64,000 nucleotides of DNA from Candidatus Aminicenantota bacterium (lineage in GTDB: Bacteria; Acidobacteriota; Aminicenantia; UBA2199), in assembly GCA_029938635.1 (NCBI GenBank), contig JAOZUQ010000002.1, positions 1 through 64,000 of the forward strand. Reading direction: 5' to 3'. The position numbers and the translations under genes were made by a program. Under the pieces are notes generated by a model. It was not told the DNA's origin. It did no database searches and saw only the letters and a program-made list of their open reading frames with translations. Position 1 is the stretch's first letter; each line of letters begins with the position of its first letter. Shown piece after piece: positions 33,895 through 42,414 of the stretch.

Positions 33895-36330
33895 ATGGGC
33901 ACTCAACAAAACGAAAAGCAACCATTTAAAACAAGCTTTAAAAGCATAGCTGATGATAGTACTTCTCTCCTTAATTCCGTAAATGATGCAGTTCTGCTGA
34001 TGGATGGAATGGATTTCATCGACTGCAACGAAAAAGCACTTGAACTTTACGGGTGCAGATCAAAAGATGAACTTATGAATGCAAAACCTTATGAGCTTTC
34101 TCCGGAATATCAGCCAAGTGGGAAATTTTCAAAAGATGCTGCACTGGAGAAAGTTCAATCTGCGCTTAATGGAAATCCTCAGTTCTTTGAGTGGAAGCAT
34201 ACTAAACTTAACGGTGAACTTATCGATACTGAGGTCAGCCTGAATCTTGTTGAGATCAATGAAAACAAAAATATTATTGCGGTAGTAAGGGATATAACCA
34301 GGCGGAAGAAAGCTGAAAGGATCAATTCTGTGCTATTTAACATATCGAGAGCTACAGGAGAATCTGAAAGTCTTGAAGAATTCCTCTCAATAGTCAGGGA
34401 AGAAACTAACAAGTTAATGGATGCAAAGAATTTTTACATCGCTCTTGTTGTAGACAAAGAAGAGCATCTTTACCAGATCCCGTATGGAGTGGATGAGAAT
34501 CCTGAAGAGATCAATGAACCTGAGGAAATTCTATATCTGAAGAGTGGTTTTACCGACTATGTTGTTCAAAATGGAACTCCTCTCCTTGCAAACAAATATC
34601 AGATCGGACAGCTTTTTAAAAATGAGAAAATAGAACTTATCGGAACTGATAGTGCTTCATGGCTGGGCGTTCCCTTAAGATCAAGAAGTGAAGGAATCAT
34701 AGGAGTTCTTGCAGTTCAAAGTTATTCGGACCCGAATGCATATTCCGGAAAAGATATGGATGTCCTCCTTACTATTTCAACAACAATCGCAGCAGCAATA
34801 ATACAAAAAAGAGCTGATCAATCTCTTAAAGAGAGCGAACGGAGGTTTAAAAAACTTTCTGATGCTGCTGATGAAGGTATCCTTTTTTATGACGAGGACG
34901 AATTGATAGTAGATGTAAACAGGGCTTTACTTGAAATGACAGATTATTCCATGAAAGAACTTGTGGGTAAAAAAATATCTATACTTTTTCATGATGCTTC
35001 CTATATTGCACTCAGGAAGAAAGGGCTCTCCGGATCAGATACTCCGATAGAAGTTGTCCTGCTGACAAAAAACTATTCTGTTATATTTTGTATGAGCACA
35101 ATAAGGAATTTTGATCTGGGATCAGGGGATGCAAAAGTTGCTACATTTAAAGATATCTCATCACAAAAAGCATATGAAAAAGAGAAAAAATTTCTGCAGG
35201 AAAAATTAAACAGCTCGGAAAAAATGGAAGCTCTCGGAAGGCTTGCAGGAGGTGTCGCACACGATCTTAATAATGTATTGACATCAATTGTAAGTTACCC
35301 CGACCTTATCCGGATGAATATTTCAGATAAGAAAAAAGTTGAGGAATATATAACAAAACTAAAAAATTCAGGTCAGAAAGCTGCTGCGATCGTTGAGGAT
35401 CTTCTCACCCTGACAAGAAGGGGTATGGCAAATTTTCAACCCGAAAATATAAATCTGATAATTAAAGAGTTTTTTAATTCGACCGAATTCGAGAAAATAA
35501 AAAAAGATTATCAGAAAGTGAAATTTGATGTAAGGCTGCAGGATGACCTATATAATATCAAGGGTTCTAAAATTCATCTCACTGCAATGTTCATGAATCT
35601 AATCTCGAATAGTGCTGAAGCTATAAAAGAAAAAGGATCAATTATTCTCAGCACAAAAAACATCTCAGGGCAAAAATCGGGGGAAGAGAAAAAGATAAGA
35701 ATAACCATTCAGGATGAAGGGATCGGGATGACCAAAGAGGAAAAGGATAAGATCTTCGAACCCTTTTATACAAAGAAGATCAATGAAAGGAACGGGACCG
35801 GACTGGGAATGTCCGTCGTCTGGGGAACTGTCCAGGATCACAAAGGTATAATTAATATAGTCAGCAAAAAAGGTGAAGGGACAACAATTGTAGTAGACCT
35901 CCCTGCAACTTCGGAAAGAATACCCGAACCTAAAGAGAGCATCCCTGTTTCAGAACTTATGGGGAACAAAGAAAGAATACTTGTTGTTGATGATGAAGCA
36001 GGGCCGAGAGAGATCGCAAGTGAATATCTCACAAAACTGAATTACAGGATTGACACTGTTCACTCAGGAGAAGATGCCGTAAAACAATTTAAGAGAAAAA
36101 GGCACGATCTGATAGTCCTCGATATGCTTCTTGAGAACGGGATCGATGGGCTTGATACCTTTAAAGAACTTTGTAAAATCGATTCTAATGTTAAAGCAAT
36201 TATAGTAAGCGGGTTCTCAGAAACCGTCAGGGTCAAGGATGCTCAGAGAATGGGAGCGGGAGCGTATATTAAGAAACCTTATTCTTTCAGAGAGTTCGGC
36301 CTTGCAGTAAAGAAGGAGTTGGAAAGATGA
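33895..36330 (+). CDS. Hybrid sensor histidine kinase (PAS-GAF-PAS-HK-REC)
   Basis: Soluble two-component sensor of about 811 residues with no membrane helix. PAS (~25-140; LLMDGMDFIDCNEKALELYG), GAF (~150-315; VPLRSRSEGIIGVLAVQ), PAS (~320-435), HisKA with the phospho-acceptor histidine in GGVAHDLNNVLTS (~454), HATPase with N box NLISNSAEA, G1 DEGIGM and GTGLGMS, and a C-terminal receiver with the aspartate in IVLDMLLENG (~742) and KKPYS. The start at 33895 follows GGAG. It overlaps ssnA by 4 nt (ATGA). Being inside the purine cluster suggests it senses a pathway signal, but no separate output regulator is adjacent. Confidence 0.88.
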   Translation: MGTQQNEKQPFKTSFKSIADDSTSLLNSVNDAVLLMDGMDFIDCNEKALELYGCRSKDELMNAKPYELSPEYQPSGKFSKDAALEKVQSALNGNPQFFEWKHTKLNGELIDTEVSLNLVEINENKNIIAVVRDITRRKKAERINSVLFNISRATGESESLEEFLSIVREETNKLMDAKNFYIALVVDKEEHLYQIPYGVDENPEEINEPEEILYLKSGFTDYVVQNGTPLLANKYQIGQLFKNEKIELIGTDSASWLGVPLRSRSEGIIGVLAVQSYSDPNAYSGKDMDVLLTISTTIAAAIIQKRADQSLKESERRFKKLSDAADEGILFYDEDELIVDVNRALLEMTDYSMKELVGKKISILFHDASYIALRKKGLSGSDTPIEVVLLTKNYSVIFCMSTIRNFDLGSGDAKVATFKDISSQKAYEKEKKFLQEKLNSSEKMEALGRLAGGVAHDLNNVLTSIVSYPDLIRMNISDKKKVEEYITKLKNSGQKAAAIVEDLLTLTRRGMANFQPENINLIIKEFFNSTEFEKIKKDYQKVKFDVRLQDDLYNIKGSKIHLTAMFMNLISNSAEAIKEKGSIILSTKNISGQKSGEEKKIRITIQDEGIGMTKEEKDKIFEPFYTKKINERNGTGLGMSVVWGTVQDHKGIINIVSKKGEGTTIVVDLPATSERIPEPKESIPVSELMGNKERILVVDDEAGPREIASEYLTKLNYRIDTVHSGEDAVKQFKRKRHDLIVLDMLLENGIDGLDTFKELCKIDSNVKAIIVSGFSETVRVKDAQRMGAGAYIKKPYSFREFGLAVKKELER

Positions 36331-37601
36331 CGAAGCCTCTTTACCTGAAGAACGGAATATTTATTGATCACAAAACACTTGAATTTTCTGAGGGAAATTT
36401 CAGGATCGGCAAAGGATCTGACGGGAAAGTTGAGCTGGTTAACTCTATCCCGGAAGACTCGGAAATACTCGATTGCTCAGGAAAATTCATAACAAGATCC
36501 TTTGTTAATTCTCACCATCATATATATTCTGCACTGGCTATAGGAATGCCGGCTCCGGTAAAACAGCCGGTCGATTTCCATGAAATACTGAAATATATCT
36601 GGTGGAAACTTGACAGATCACTCACAAATGAGATGATCGAATTCAGTGCATTAACTACTGCAATTGCATCCATCAGAAACGGAGTTACATTTGTTATTGA
36701 CCACCATTCATCACCTTTTTCCATAACCGGTTCACTTGACACAATTGAAAGATCATTATCGAAGTGTGGAGTTTCATCACTTCTGTGTTATGAACTTTCT
36801 GACAGGGATGGTGAGAGCCATGCAAGTGAAGCCCTTTATGAGACCGAAGAATACCTAAAGAGCGGAAAGCAGGGCCTTGTAGGACTTCATGCCTCATTCA
36901 CGGTTTCGGAGAAATTGCTCGGCAAAGCCGTTTCCATGGCAGAACAATACGGGACAGGCATCCATATTCATGCAGCTGAAGATCAGGTTGATCAGAAAAT
37001 TACTCATAGCAAATATGGGAAGAGGGTGATCGAACGGCTTTCCGATTCCGGTGCCCTCTCTCTCAAAAGATCTATTCTCGCACACTGCATTCATATTGAT
37101 AAAAAAGAGAGAAATATCCTTGCTGATTCCGAATCCTGGATCGTGCAGAATCCGGAAAGCAATCTTAATAATGGCGTAGGGATCTTTGACCCTGAAAGAC
37201 TTGAAGAAAATTTACTCCTTGGAACTGACGGGATGAATAGTGATATGTTGAGCAGTGCAAGAACTGCATTTCTAACCGGTAATCTCTCCGGCGGGAATAG
37301 CCCTGCTGATATTTATAACAGGTTGAGAAACGGACATAATTATCTGCAGCATGGCGGATTTTCAGGTGATGGTGATAATAATCTTATTGTCCTTGATTAC
37401 AGGCCCGGTACAGATTTTAACAGAAGTAATTTTTTATCTCACTTTGTATACGGAATATCCGGTAATGATATAGATTCCGTCATTTCCGGCGGAAACATCA
37501 TAATGAAAGAGAAAAAGATCCTGAACCTGGATGAATCATCAATTCTGGAGCATTCTTCCGAATTGAGCAAAATTCTCTGGAACAGGATGAAAGAGATCTG
37601 A
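36327..37601 (+). CDS. ssnA: SsnA-type aminohydrolase (amidohydrolase superfamily)
   Basis: Metal-dependent hydrolase (424 residues) related to guanine/chlorohydrolase deaminases. Metal ligands are visible in SHHHIY (~71), HIHAAED (~215), LAHCIHID (~253) and GTDGMNSDML (~305). SsnA genes are associated with selenium-dependent molybdenum hydroxylases and anaerobic purine breakdown, which fits the neighbours here. The ATG overlaps the kinase stop (ATGA), so it is translationally coupled. The exact reaction, probably opening or deaminating a purine-derived ring, is not shown by sequence alone. Confidence 0.85.
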   Translation: MTKPLYLKNGIFIDHKTLEFSEGNFRIGKGSDGKVELVNSIPEDSEILDCSGKFITRSFVNSHHHIYSALAIGMPAPVKQPVDFHEILKYIWWKLDRSLTNEMIEFSALTTAIASIRNGVTFVIDHHSSPFSITGSLDTIERSLSKCGVSSLLCYELSDRDGESHASEALYETEEYLKSGKQGLVGLHASFTVSEKLLGKAVSMAEQYGTGIHIHAAEDQVDQKITHSKYGKRVIERLSDSGALSLKRSILAHCIHIDKKERNILADSESWIVQNPESNLNNGVGIFDPERLEENLLLGTDGMNSDMLSSARTAFLTGNLSGGNSPADIYNRLRNGHNYLQHGGFSGDGDNNLIVLDYRPGTDFNRSNFLSHFVYGISGNDIDSVISGGNIIMKEKKILNLDESSILEHSSELSKILWNRMKEI

Positions 37602-37627
37602 AACCACCCGTTCCAGACCCGTCACTC

Positions 37628-37655
37628 TTGACAAAACCATGAAAAAAGCTATATT
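37628..37655 (+). promoter_or_regulatory. Predicted promoter of the PLP enzyme-dihydropyrimidinase unit
   Basis: A perfect TTGACA at 37628-37633, a 16-nt spacer and TATATT at 37650-37655. The ATG follows 33 nt later behind AGGAGAAGG. Confidence 0.65.
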
Positions 37656-37688
37656 GTTTCTATACCCCGATTAATTACAGGAGAAGGA

Positions 37689-39164
37689 ATGTTAAGTATA
37701 ACCGACAAAATAATAAACGAAGAAATAGTTGAGAAGTCTGCTCAGAGATTCAGAGAAAAGAAAATAATTCTACCTACATTTGAACAGATGAGGAATCCGG
37801 AACTGGTCCCCGACTCGATCAAGAACGAACTCCGGAATATAGGGCTCTGGGATCTCCATCCGCTGAACCTTTTCAGAATAACATGGAAGAACGAACCTAA
37901 AAAGACCGGAGGTTTGTATGGCGGGGTAAATTATATCGAACTACCGAAGGAAATAACGGGAGTAGATGCAAGGATCGTTCTCCTTGTGGGAAAATATTTC
38001 CCTACGGGTGCGCACAAGGTCGGAGCGGCTTACGGTTGCCTTGCTCCGAAAATAATTACAGGTGAGTTTGACCCTACATTTCATAAAGCCGTATGGCCTT
38101 CTACAGGAAATTATTGCAGAGGTGGTGCATTCGATTCTTACATTATGGGATGTGAATCTATATCAATTCTTCCTGAAGAGATGAGCCGTGAAAGATTTGA
38201 ATGGCTTGAAGATATTGGATCGGAAGTCATAGCTACACCCGGATGTGAATCTAATGTAAAAGAGATATATGACAAATGCTGGGAGTTGAAAGATACCCGT
38301 GATGATGTAATGATCTTCAACCAGTTTGATGAATTCGGCAACAGTGTGTGGCACTACACGGTGACCGGGGATGCGCTGGATGAAATTTTCACTAAAGATC
38401 TGAAGGGAAAAGGAAATTTTGCAGCATACGTTTCAGCTACCGGATCTGCCGGGACCATCGCTGCAGGAGATTATCTGAGAAAAAAATATCCAATGATGAA
38501 AGTTGTAGCATCGGAAGCTCTCCAATGCCCTACTCTTCTAAGGAACGGATTCGGCGGACACAGGATCGAAGGTATTGGAGACAAACACGTTCCCTGGATC
38601 CATAATTCAAAAAATACAGATATGGTTGTTGCAATAGATGATGAGGATTGCATGAAAGTGCTCAGGCTTTTTAATGAAGAGAGTGGAGAGAAGGCCCTTG
38701 CTGATGAGGGTGTCCCGGTTGAAATTATAAATCAGCTTAACCTTCTGGGAATCTCCTCAATATCAAATCTTATCACTGCCATAAAAACAGCTAAATATTA
38801 TGAATTTACTTCCGAGGATGTGATCTTAACTGTTGCAACAGACTCAGCCGAGTTGTATCAGTCAAGAATAGCTGAACTGAACGAAGCGAAGGGAAAATAT
38901 ACAGAAGTTAATGCTCATAAAGATCTTGACCGGGTAATTTTCGGTGCAGGGACAGACAATCTGAAAGAATTGACTTATCAGGATAAAAAAGCTATCCATA
39001 ACCTTAAATATTTTACATGGGTGGAGCAGCAGCAGAAGGAAGTAGAAGACCTGAACCAACTATGGTATGACCGGACGATCTGGGATAAAATATTCAGCCA
39101 GCCCGAAAAGTGGGATGATCTGATCAGGGCATTTAATGAGAGGACAGGTTTGTTGAAGTCCTGA
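37689..39164 (+). CDS. TrpB-fold pyridoxal-phosphate-dependent enzyme of the purine cluster
   Basis: Fold-type II PLP enzyme of 491 residues. The PLP lysine lies in TGAHKVGAAYG (~117), with WPSTGNYCRGGA for the substrate/asparagine loop (~140) and ATGSAGTIAAGDYL as the phosphate-binding glycine loop (~258). It is longer than cysteine synthase and belongs to a poorly characterised group often found beside ssnA and selenium-dependent hydroxylases in clostridia. AGGAGAAGG precedes the ATG. It probably performs an elimination or deamination step on an amino-acid intermediate. The substrate is unknown; annotation as cysteine synthase or threonine synthase would be wrong. Confidence 0.72.
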   Translation: MLSITDKIINEEIVEKSAQRFREKKIILPTFEQMRNPELVPDSIKNELRNIGLWDLHPLNLFRITWKNEPKKTGGLYGGVNYIELPKEITGVDARIVLLVGKYFPTGAHKVGAAYGCLAPKIITGEFDPTFHKAVWPSTGNYCRGGAFDSYIMGCESISILPEEMSRERFEWLEDIGSEVIATPGCESNVKEIYDKCWELKDTRDDVMIFNQFDEFGNSVWHYTVTGDALDEIFTKDLKGKGNFAAYVSATGSAGTIAAGDYLRKKYPMMKVVASEALQCPTLLRNGFGGHRIEGIGDKHVPWIHNSKNTDMVVAIDDEDCMKVLRLFNEESGEKALADEGVPVEIINQLNLLGISSISNLITAIKTAKYYEFTSEDVILTVATDSAELYQSRIAELNEAKGKYTEVNAHKDLDRVIFGAGTDNLKELTYQDKKAIHNLKYFTWVEQQQKEVEDLNQLWYDRTIWDKIFSQPEKWDDLIRAFNERTGLLKS

Positions 39165-39173
39165 AAACCGGAT

Positions 39174-40550
39174 ATGGAAGATATTCTTGTCAGAAAAGGA
39201 CTGATAACCAACCATAACAGACAATACAAAAGCGATATACTGATCTCCGGCGGAAAGATCAAAAATATAGGAAAAGAGTTGATCCCGGATGACAAGAACA
39301 TCAGGATAATTGATGCTTCCGGGCACATTGTCCTTCCCGGAGGGGTTGACCCGCATGTTCACATGTCTCTCCCGACAGGAAACGGGAGATCATCAGATGA
39401 TTTTGAATCCGGATCAATAGCAGCCCTTTCCGGAGGAACAACAACCTTAATAGATTTTGTGACACCCGAAAAAGGGGAATCACTTCATTCGGCCCTTGCG
39501 AAAAGGAAGAATGAGGCTGGAAATTCATTATGTGATTATTCTCTCCATATGTCTGTCACTTCAATCGGGCCCGAAACAGAAAAAGAGATATTTGAAATGG
39601 TAAAAAATGAAGGGATCACTTCATTCAAACTCTATATGGCATATAAAGGTTCGATCGGGATGAATGACCCTGAGATACTCAAAGCGATGGAGATGATAAA
39701 GAAGGCCGGTGGAATTTCGATGATACATTGTGAGAATGGAGATATTGAAGATTTCCTCAGGGAAAAAATGGTCTCTTCAGGAAACACCGGCATCCGGAAT
39801 TATCCTGAGAGCAGGCCACCGGAAATGGAAATAGATGCAATTAACCGTGCAATTCTATTTTCAGGCATCACAAGGTGTCCTCTGTATATTGTACATCTGA
39901 CTACTGAGCAGGGTATTGATAGTGTATTGAAAGCAAAAAAGAAAGGAATTTCTGTTTTTGCAGAAACCTGCCCCCATTATCTGACCCTCGATGATTCTGT
40001 CTATGGAAAAGGGAAAAAAGCGGCAAAGTATCTAATGAGCCCACCTCTGAGAAAAGTTCATGATATCTCCCGGTTATGGGATGGCCTGAATGACGGGACG
40101 CTTGAAGTCATAAGTACCGACCATTGCCCGTTCAACTCAAAGGGTGAAAATTATTCAGGGCCGGATGATTTTTCTGCCATACCCAAGGGTGTAGGGGGAG
40201 TTGATCACAGAATGAGCCTTATATATTCGAAAGGTGTAGTAGAAAAAAAGATAAGCATTCACCGGTTCGTTAATCTTGTCTCGACACGACCGGCCAAGAT
40301 ATTCGGCCTTTATCCTCAAAAAGGGGCAATCATGAAGGGATCGGATGCAGATCTGGTTATCTGGGACCCGAACAGGAAATCAAAAATCACAGCTGAATCT
40401 CAACATCAAAATTGTGATTCCTCAGTATATGAAAACTTCAAAATTACCGGTGCACCTTCCAAAGTTATAGCCGGAGGAAAAATTGTTTTTGAAGACGGCA
40501 ATTTCGATCTCACCCGTGCTAAGGGTAATTATATTTACCGAAAAAGATAA
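39174..40550 (+). CDS. hydA: Dihydropyrimidinase/D-hydantoinase-type amidohydrolase
   Basis: Binuclear zinc amidohydrolase (458 residues) opening cyclic ureides. Metal site residues are in DPHVHMSLP (~59-62), the carboxylated lysine in FKLYMAYKG (~153), HCENG (~186), VHLTTEQG (~241) and the aspartate in STDHCPFN (~318). AETCPHYLTL is another family hallmark. It starts 9 nt after the PLP gene and shares its promoter. In anaerobic purine degradation this family hydrolyses a ureide intermediate. Pyrimidine breakdown is the alternative, but no dihydropyrimidine dehydrogenase or beta-ureidopropionase is seen here. Confidence 0.9.
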   Translation: MEDILVRKGLITNHNRQYKSDILISGGKIKNIGKELIPDDKNIRIIDASGHIVLPGGVDPHVHMSLPTGNGRSSDDFESGSIAALSGGTTTLIDFVTPEKGESLHSALAKRKNEAGNSLCDYSLHMSVTSIGPETEKEIFEMVKNEGITSFKLYMAYKGSIGMNDPEILKAMEMIKKAGGISMIHCENGDIEDFLREKMVSSGNTGIRNYPESRPPEMEIDAINRAILFSGITRCPLYIVHLTTEQGIDSVLKAKKKGISVFAETCPHYLTLDDSVYGKGKKAAKYLMSPPLRKVHDISRLWDGLNDGTLEVISTDHCPFNSKGENYSGPDDFSAIPKGVGGVDHRMSLIYSKGVVEKKISIHRFVNLVSTRPAKIFGLYPQKGAIMKGSDADLVIWDPNRKSKITAESQHQNCDSSVYENFKITGAPSKVIAGGKIVFEDGNFDLTRAKGNYIYRKR

Positions 40551-40552
40551 CT

Positions 40553-41152
40553 CTATTTTATTATATTTTTATCTCTGTCAAACCACTTTTCCAAATACTT
40601 CACATTTGAATTTGTAATTCTTTTGATCAACACGATTGGATCCTCCTCTACGATCAGGTATTCAAGATGCTCGCGCCTCAGGAACCCTTCCGACACAACA
40701 TTTTTCAAAAATCCGATCAGGCCGGAGTAGAATCCGTTTACATTAAGGAGTCCTATCGGCTTCTCAATATCACCAAGCTGATACCATGTGAACATTTCAA
40801 ATGTCTCTTCGATCGTCCCGATCCCGCCCGGAAGGACTATAAACCCATCGGAAAGTTTGTTCATAAGAGATTTGCGTTCATGCATCGAAGATGTAACTTT
40901 CATCTCGGTAAGCCCGGTATGCCCGACCTCCATATCCATGAGTTTTTCAGTTATAACTCCGGTCACCTTCCCGCCATTCTCAAGAGCAGCCTTTGCGGCC
41001 ATACCCATAAGGCCGACATTCCCCCCGCCGTAGATCATTTCTATCCCGTTTTCAGCCAATAATTTTCCGGTTTCGTATGCAGAATCGAGATATTTAGAGT
41101 TATGCCCTTTACTCGACCCGCAGAATAAACAAATACTTTTTATTTCACCCAT
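40553..41152 (-). CDS. LOG family nucleotide 5'-monophosphate phosphoribohydrolase
   Basis: A 199-residue LOG/TIGR00730-type protein that cleaves N-glycosidic bonds of nucleoside monophosphates. It has the N-terminal Rossmann strand with FCGSS, GGGNVGLMG (~40) and the catalytic hallmark PGGIGTIEE (~108), followed by MFTWYQLG. The initial strand and motif order are intact. It ends 3 nt from the end of hydA (convergent). Its own start is apparently leaderless. Bacterial homologues are often annotated as cytokinin-activating or lysine-decarboxylase-like; the latter name is a known misannotation. Confidence 0.9.
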   Translation of the reverse strand: MGEIKSICLFCGSSKGHNSKYLDSAYETGKLLAENGIEMIYGGGNVGLMGMAAKAALENGGKVTGVITEKLMDMEVGHTGLTEMKVTSSMHERKSLMNKLSDGFIVLPGGIGTIEETFEMFTWYQLGDIEKPIGLLNVNGFYSGLIGFLKNVVSEGFLRREHLEYLIVEEDPIVLIKRITNSNVKYLEKWFDRDKNIIK

Positions 41153-41158
41153 CAGGTA

Positions 41159-41187
41159 ATTCTACAAAAACATCAGGGCAATATCAA
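41159..41187 (-). promoter_or_regulatory. Predicted promoter, leaderless LOG gene
   Basis: On the minus strand TTGATA (41182-41187), a 17-nt spacer and TAGAAT (41159-41164), then 6 nt to the ATG. No Shine-Dalgarno sequence lies in the gap. Confidence 0.6.
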
Positions 41188-41189
41188 TC

Positions 41190-41334
41190 GGGGACGGTGC
41201 TTGGAAACTTGGATACAAGGTGAACTCGACTTATCGAAGAGAAAGCAGCCTGGGCTGTGGATCAGGGGTGATGGTCACTGAGCTTGTTGAAGTGACAATG
41301 ATATAAAAAAAACATACTTCAATGCACCGTCCCC
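41190..41334. repeat. REPIN/MITE-like element with perfect 11-bp terminal inverted repeats
   Basis: GGGGACGGTGC at 41190-41200 is exactly inverted as GCACCGTCCCC at 41324-41334, giving a 145-nt element with no ORF. Inside it, GTCACT (41274) pairs with AGTGAC (41291) around GAGCTTGTTGA, a hairpin of the 'cttcracaagctcagtgac' type found as repeats in many bacterial genomes. The right terminus recurs exactly at 17108. The element sits between two divergent promoters. Confidence 0.7.
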
Positions 41335-41344
41335 CCTGTATGCA

Positions 41345-41373
41345 TTGGATTTAGTTATTTTTTCTGCTATAAA
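41345..41373 (+). promoter_or_regulatory. Predicted promoter, leaderless WYL regulator gene
   Basis: TTGGAT (41345-41350), a 17-nt spacer, TATAAA (41368-41373) with upstream TGC, then 6 nt (TTTCCC) to the ATG. No Shine-Dalgarno sequence. Confidence 0.55.
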
Positions 41374-41379
41374 TTTCCC

Positions 41380-42342
41380 ATGGCTGGGAAATTGTCTTAT
41401 GAGAGGTATTTGTGGTTTCATTCCAGGTTGAAGGCCGAGAAATATCCGAAATTGTCCGATCTGTCTGAAAAATTCGAGATATCACAGAGGCAGGCCTCAA
41501 GAGAGATCGAGTTCATGAGGCTGTTTTTTGATGCTCCCATAGAATATTCCAATGACGAAAACGGATACTTTTATTCAGATGACAAATTCGAACTTCCCGG
41601 TATCTGGGCTTCCGAGGAAGAGATCGTAACTCTGATCATCGCAAAAAGACTGGCATCAACGATCCCTCACAAGAAAAGGAAAAAAAGATTTGATACTTTT
41701 ATAAGGAAATTCCTGAGCGATACAGGGATAGACATTTCCACCCTTGAAAAGAAGATCTCTATTAAAAATATCCGTTTCTACAAAGTGGATCCTATGGTAT
41801 TTGAGACAGTAGTGCTTGGCCTCAGCAATGGCATGAAATTAAAAATACACTATAGTTCTCCTTATAAAGATGACCCTGGAATGCGTATAGTGAATCCCCT
41901 CCACCTCCTCCTCTATATGGGCAACTGGCACCTCTTTGCATATTGTGACGAGAAAAAAGAGATCAGAGATTTTGTACTTTCAAGAATTTCAGATTCTGAG
42001 ATCACTAAAAATCAAATCCCTGAGAAACTAAAAAAGAAGAACCTGAGGAAAAAAGTATATGAGAATTACGGGATCTTTCTCGAAGGTAAAAAAACAGAAG
42101 TTGCCCTGAAATTTACAAGCAATACAGCAAAAGTGGCAAGGGAACAGATCTGGTTTTTGAACCAGGTAGTTGAAGAGTCCGGCAATGGTGAAATAACCAT
42201 TAAATTTCCCGTTACTGATTTCAGGGAAGTACTGAAAGATATTCTGGCCCTCGGCCCCGGGGTCGAGGTAATAAGCCCTCCGGAATTAAGAGAAATGGTA
42301 ACAGACGCTATCAGCGATATGAGAACACTTTATAAAATTTAA
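41380..42342 (+). CDS. WYL-domain transcriptional regulator
   Basis: A 320-residue regulator with an N-terminal helix-turn-helix (~5-60; PKLSDLSEKFEISQRQASREIEFMR) and a WYL ligand-sensing domain in the middle (~150-205; RIVNPLHLLLYMGNWHLFAYCDEKKEIRDFVLSRI). A C-terminal WCX-like extension follows (EVALKFTSNTAKVAREQIW...). WYL domains bind nucleic acid or nucleotide ligands and regulators of this type often control DNA-damage or defence genes. No defence system is adjacent. The downstream neighbours are dTDP-sugar genes, which have their own promoter. Confidence 0.85.
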   Translation: MAGKLSYERYLWFHSRLKAEKYPKLSDLSEKFEISQRQASREIEFMRLFFDAPIEYSNDENGYFYSDDKFELPGIWASEEEIVTLIIAKRLASTIPHKKRKKRFDTFIRKFLSDTGIDISTLEKKISIKNIRFYKVDPMVFETVVLGLSNGMKLKIHYSSPYKDDPGMRIVNPLHLLLYMGNWHLFAYCDEKKEIRDFVLSRISDSEITKNQIPEKLKKKNLRKKVYENYGIFLEGKKTEVALKFTSNTAKVAREQIWFLNQVVEESGNGEITIKFPVTDFREVLKDILALGPGVEVISPPELREMVTDAISDMRTLYKI

Positions 42343-42362
42343 TCCTTCATTCACCATCCTTA

Positions 42363-42391
42363 TTGATTATCCTGTAATTAATTGAGATAAT
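42363..42391 (+). promoter_or_regulatory. Predicted promoter of rfbA-rfbB
   Basis: TTGATT (42363-42368), a 17-nt spacer and GATAAT (42386-42391) with upstream TGA (extended -10). A leader of about 17-20 nt carries GGAGGCG before the TTG start codon. Confidence 0.6.
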
Positions 42392-42414
42392 CTGAATATC
42401 AACGGAGGCGAAAT

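Noticed and set aside
40553-41152. Lysine decarboxylase annotation for the LOG protein
   Set aside because: The PGGxGTxxE motif defines phosphoribohydrolases of the LOG family; the decarboxylase name is a historical misannotation.
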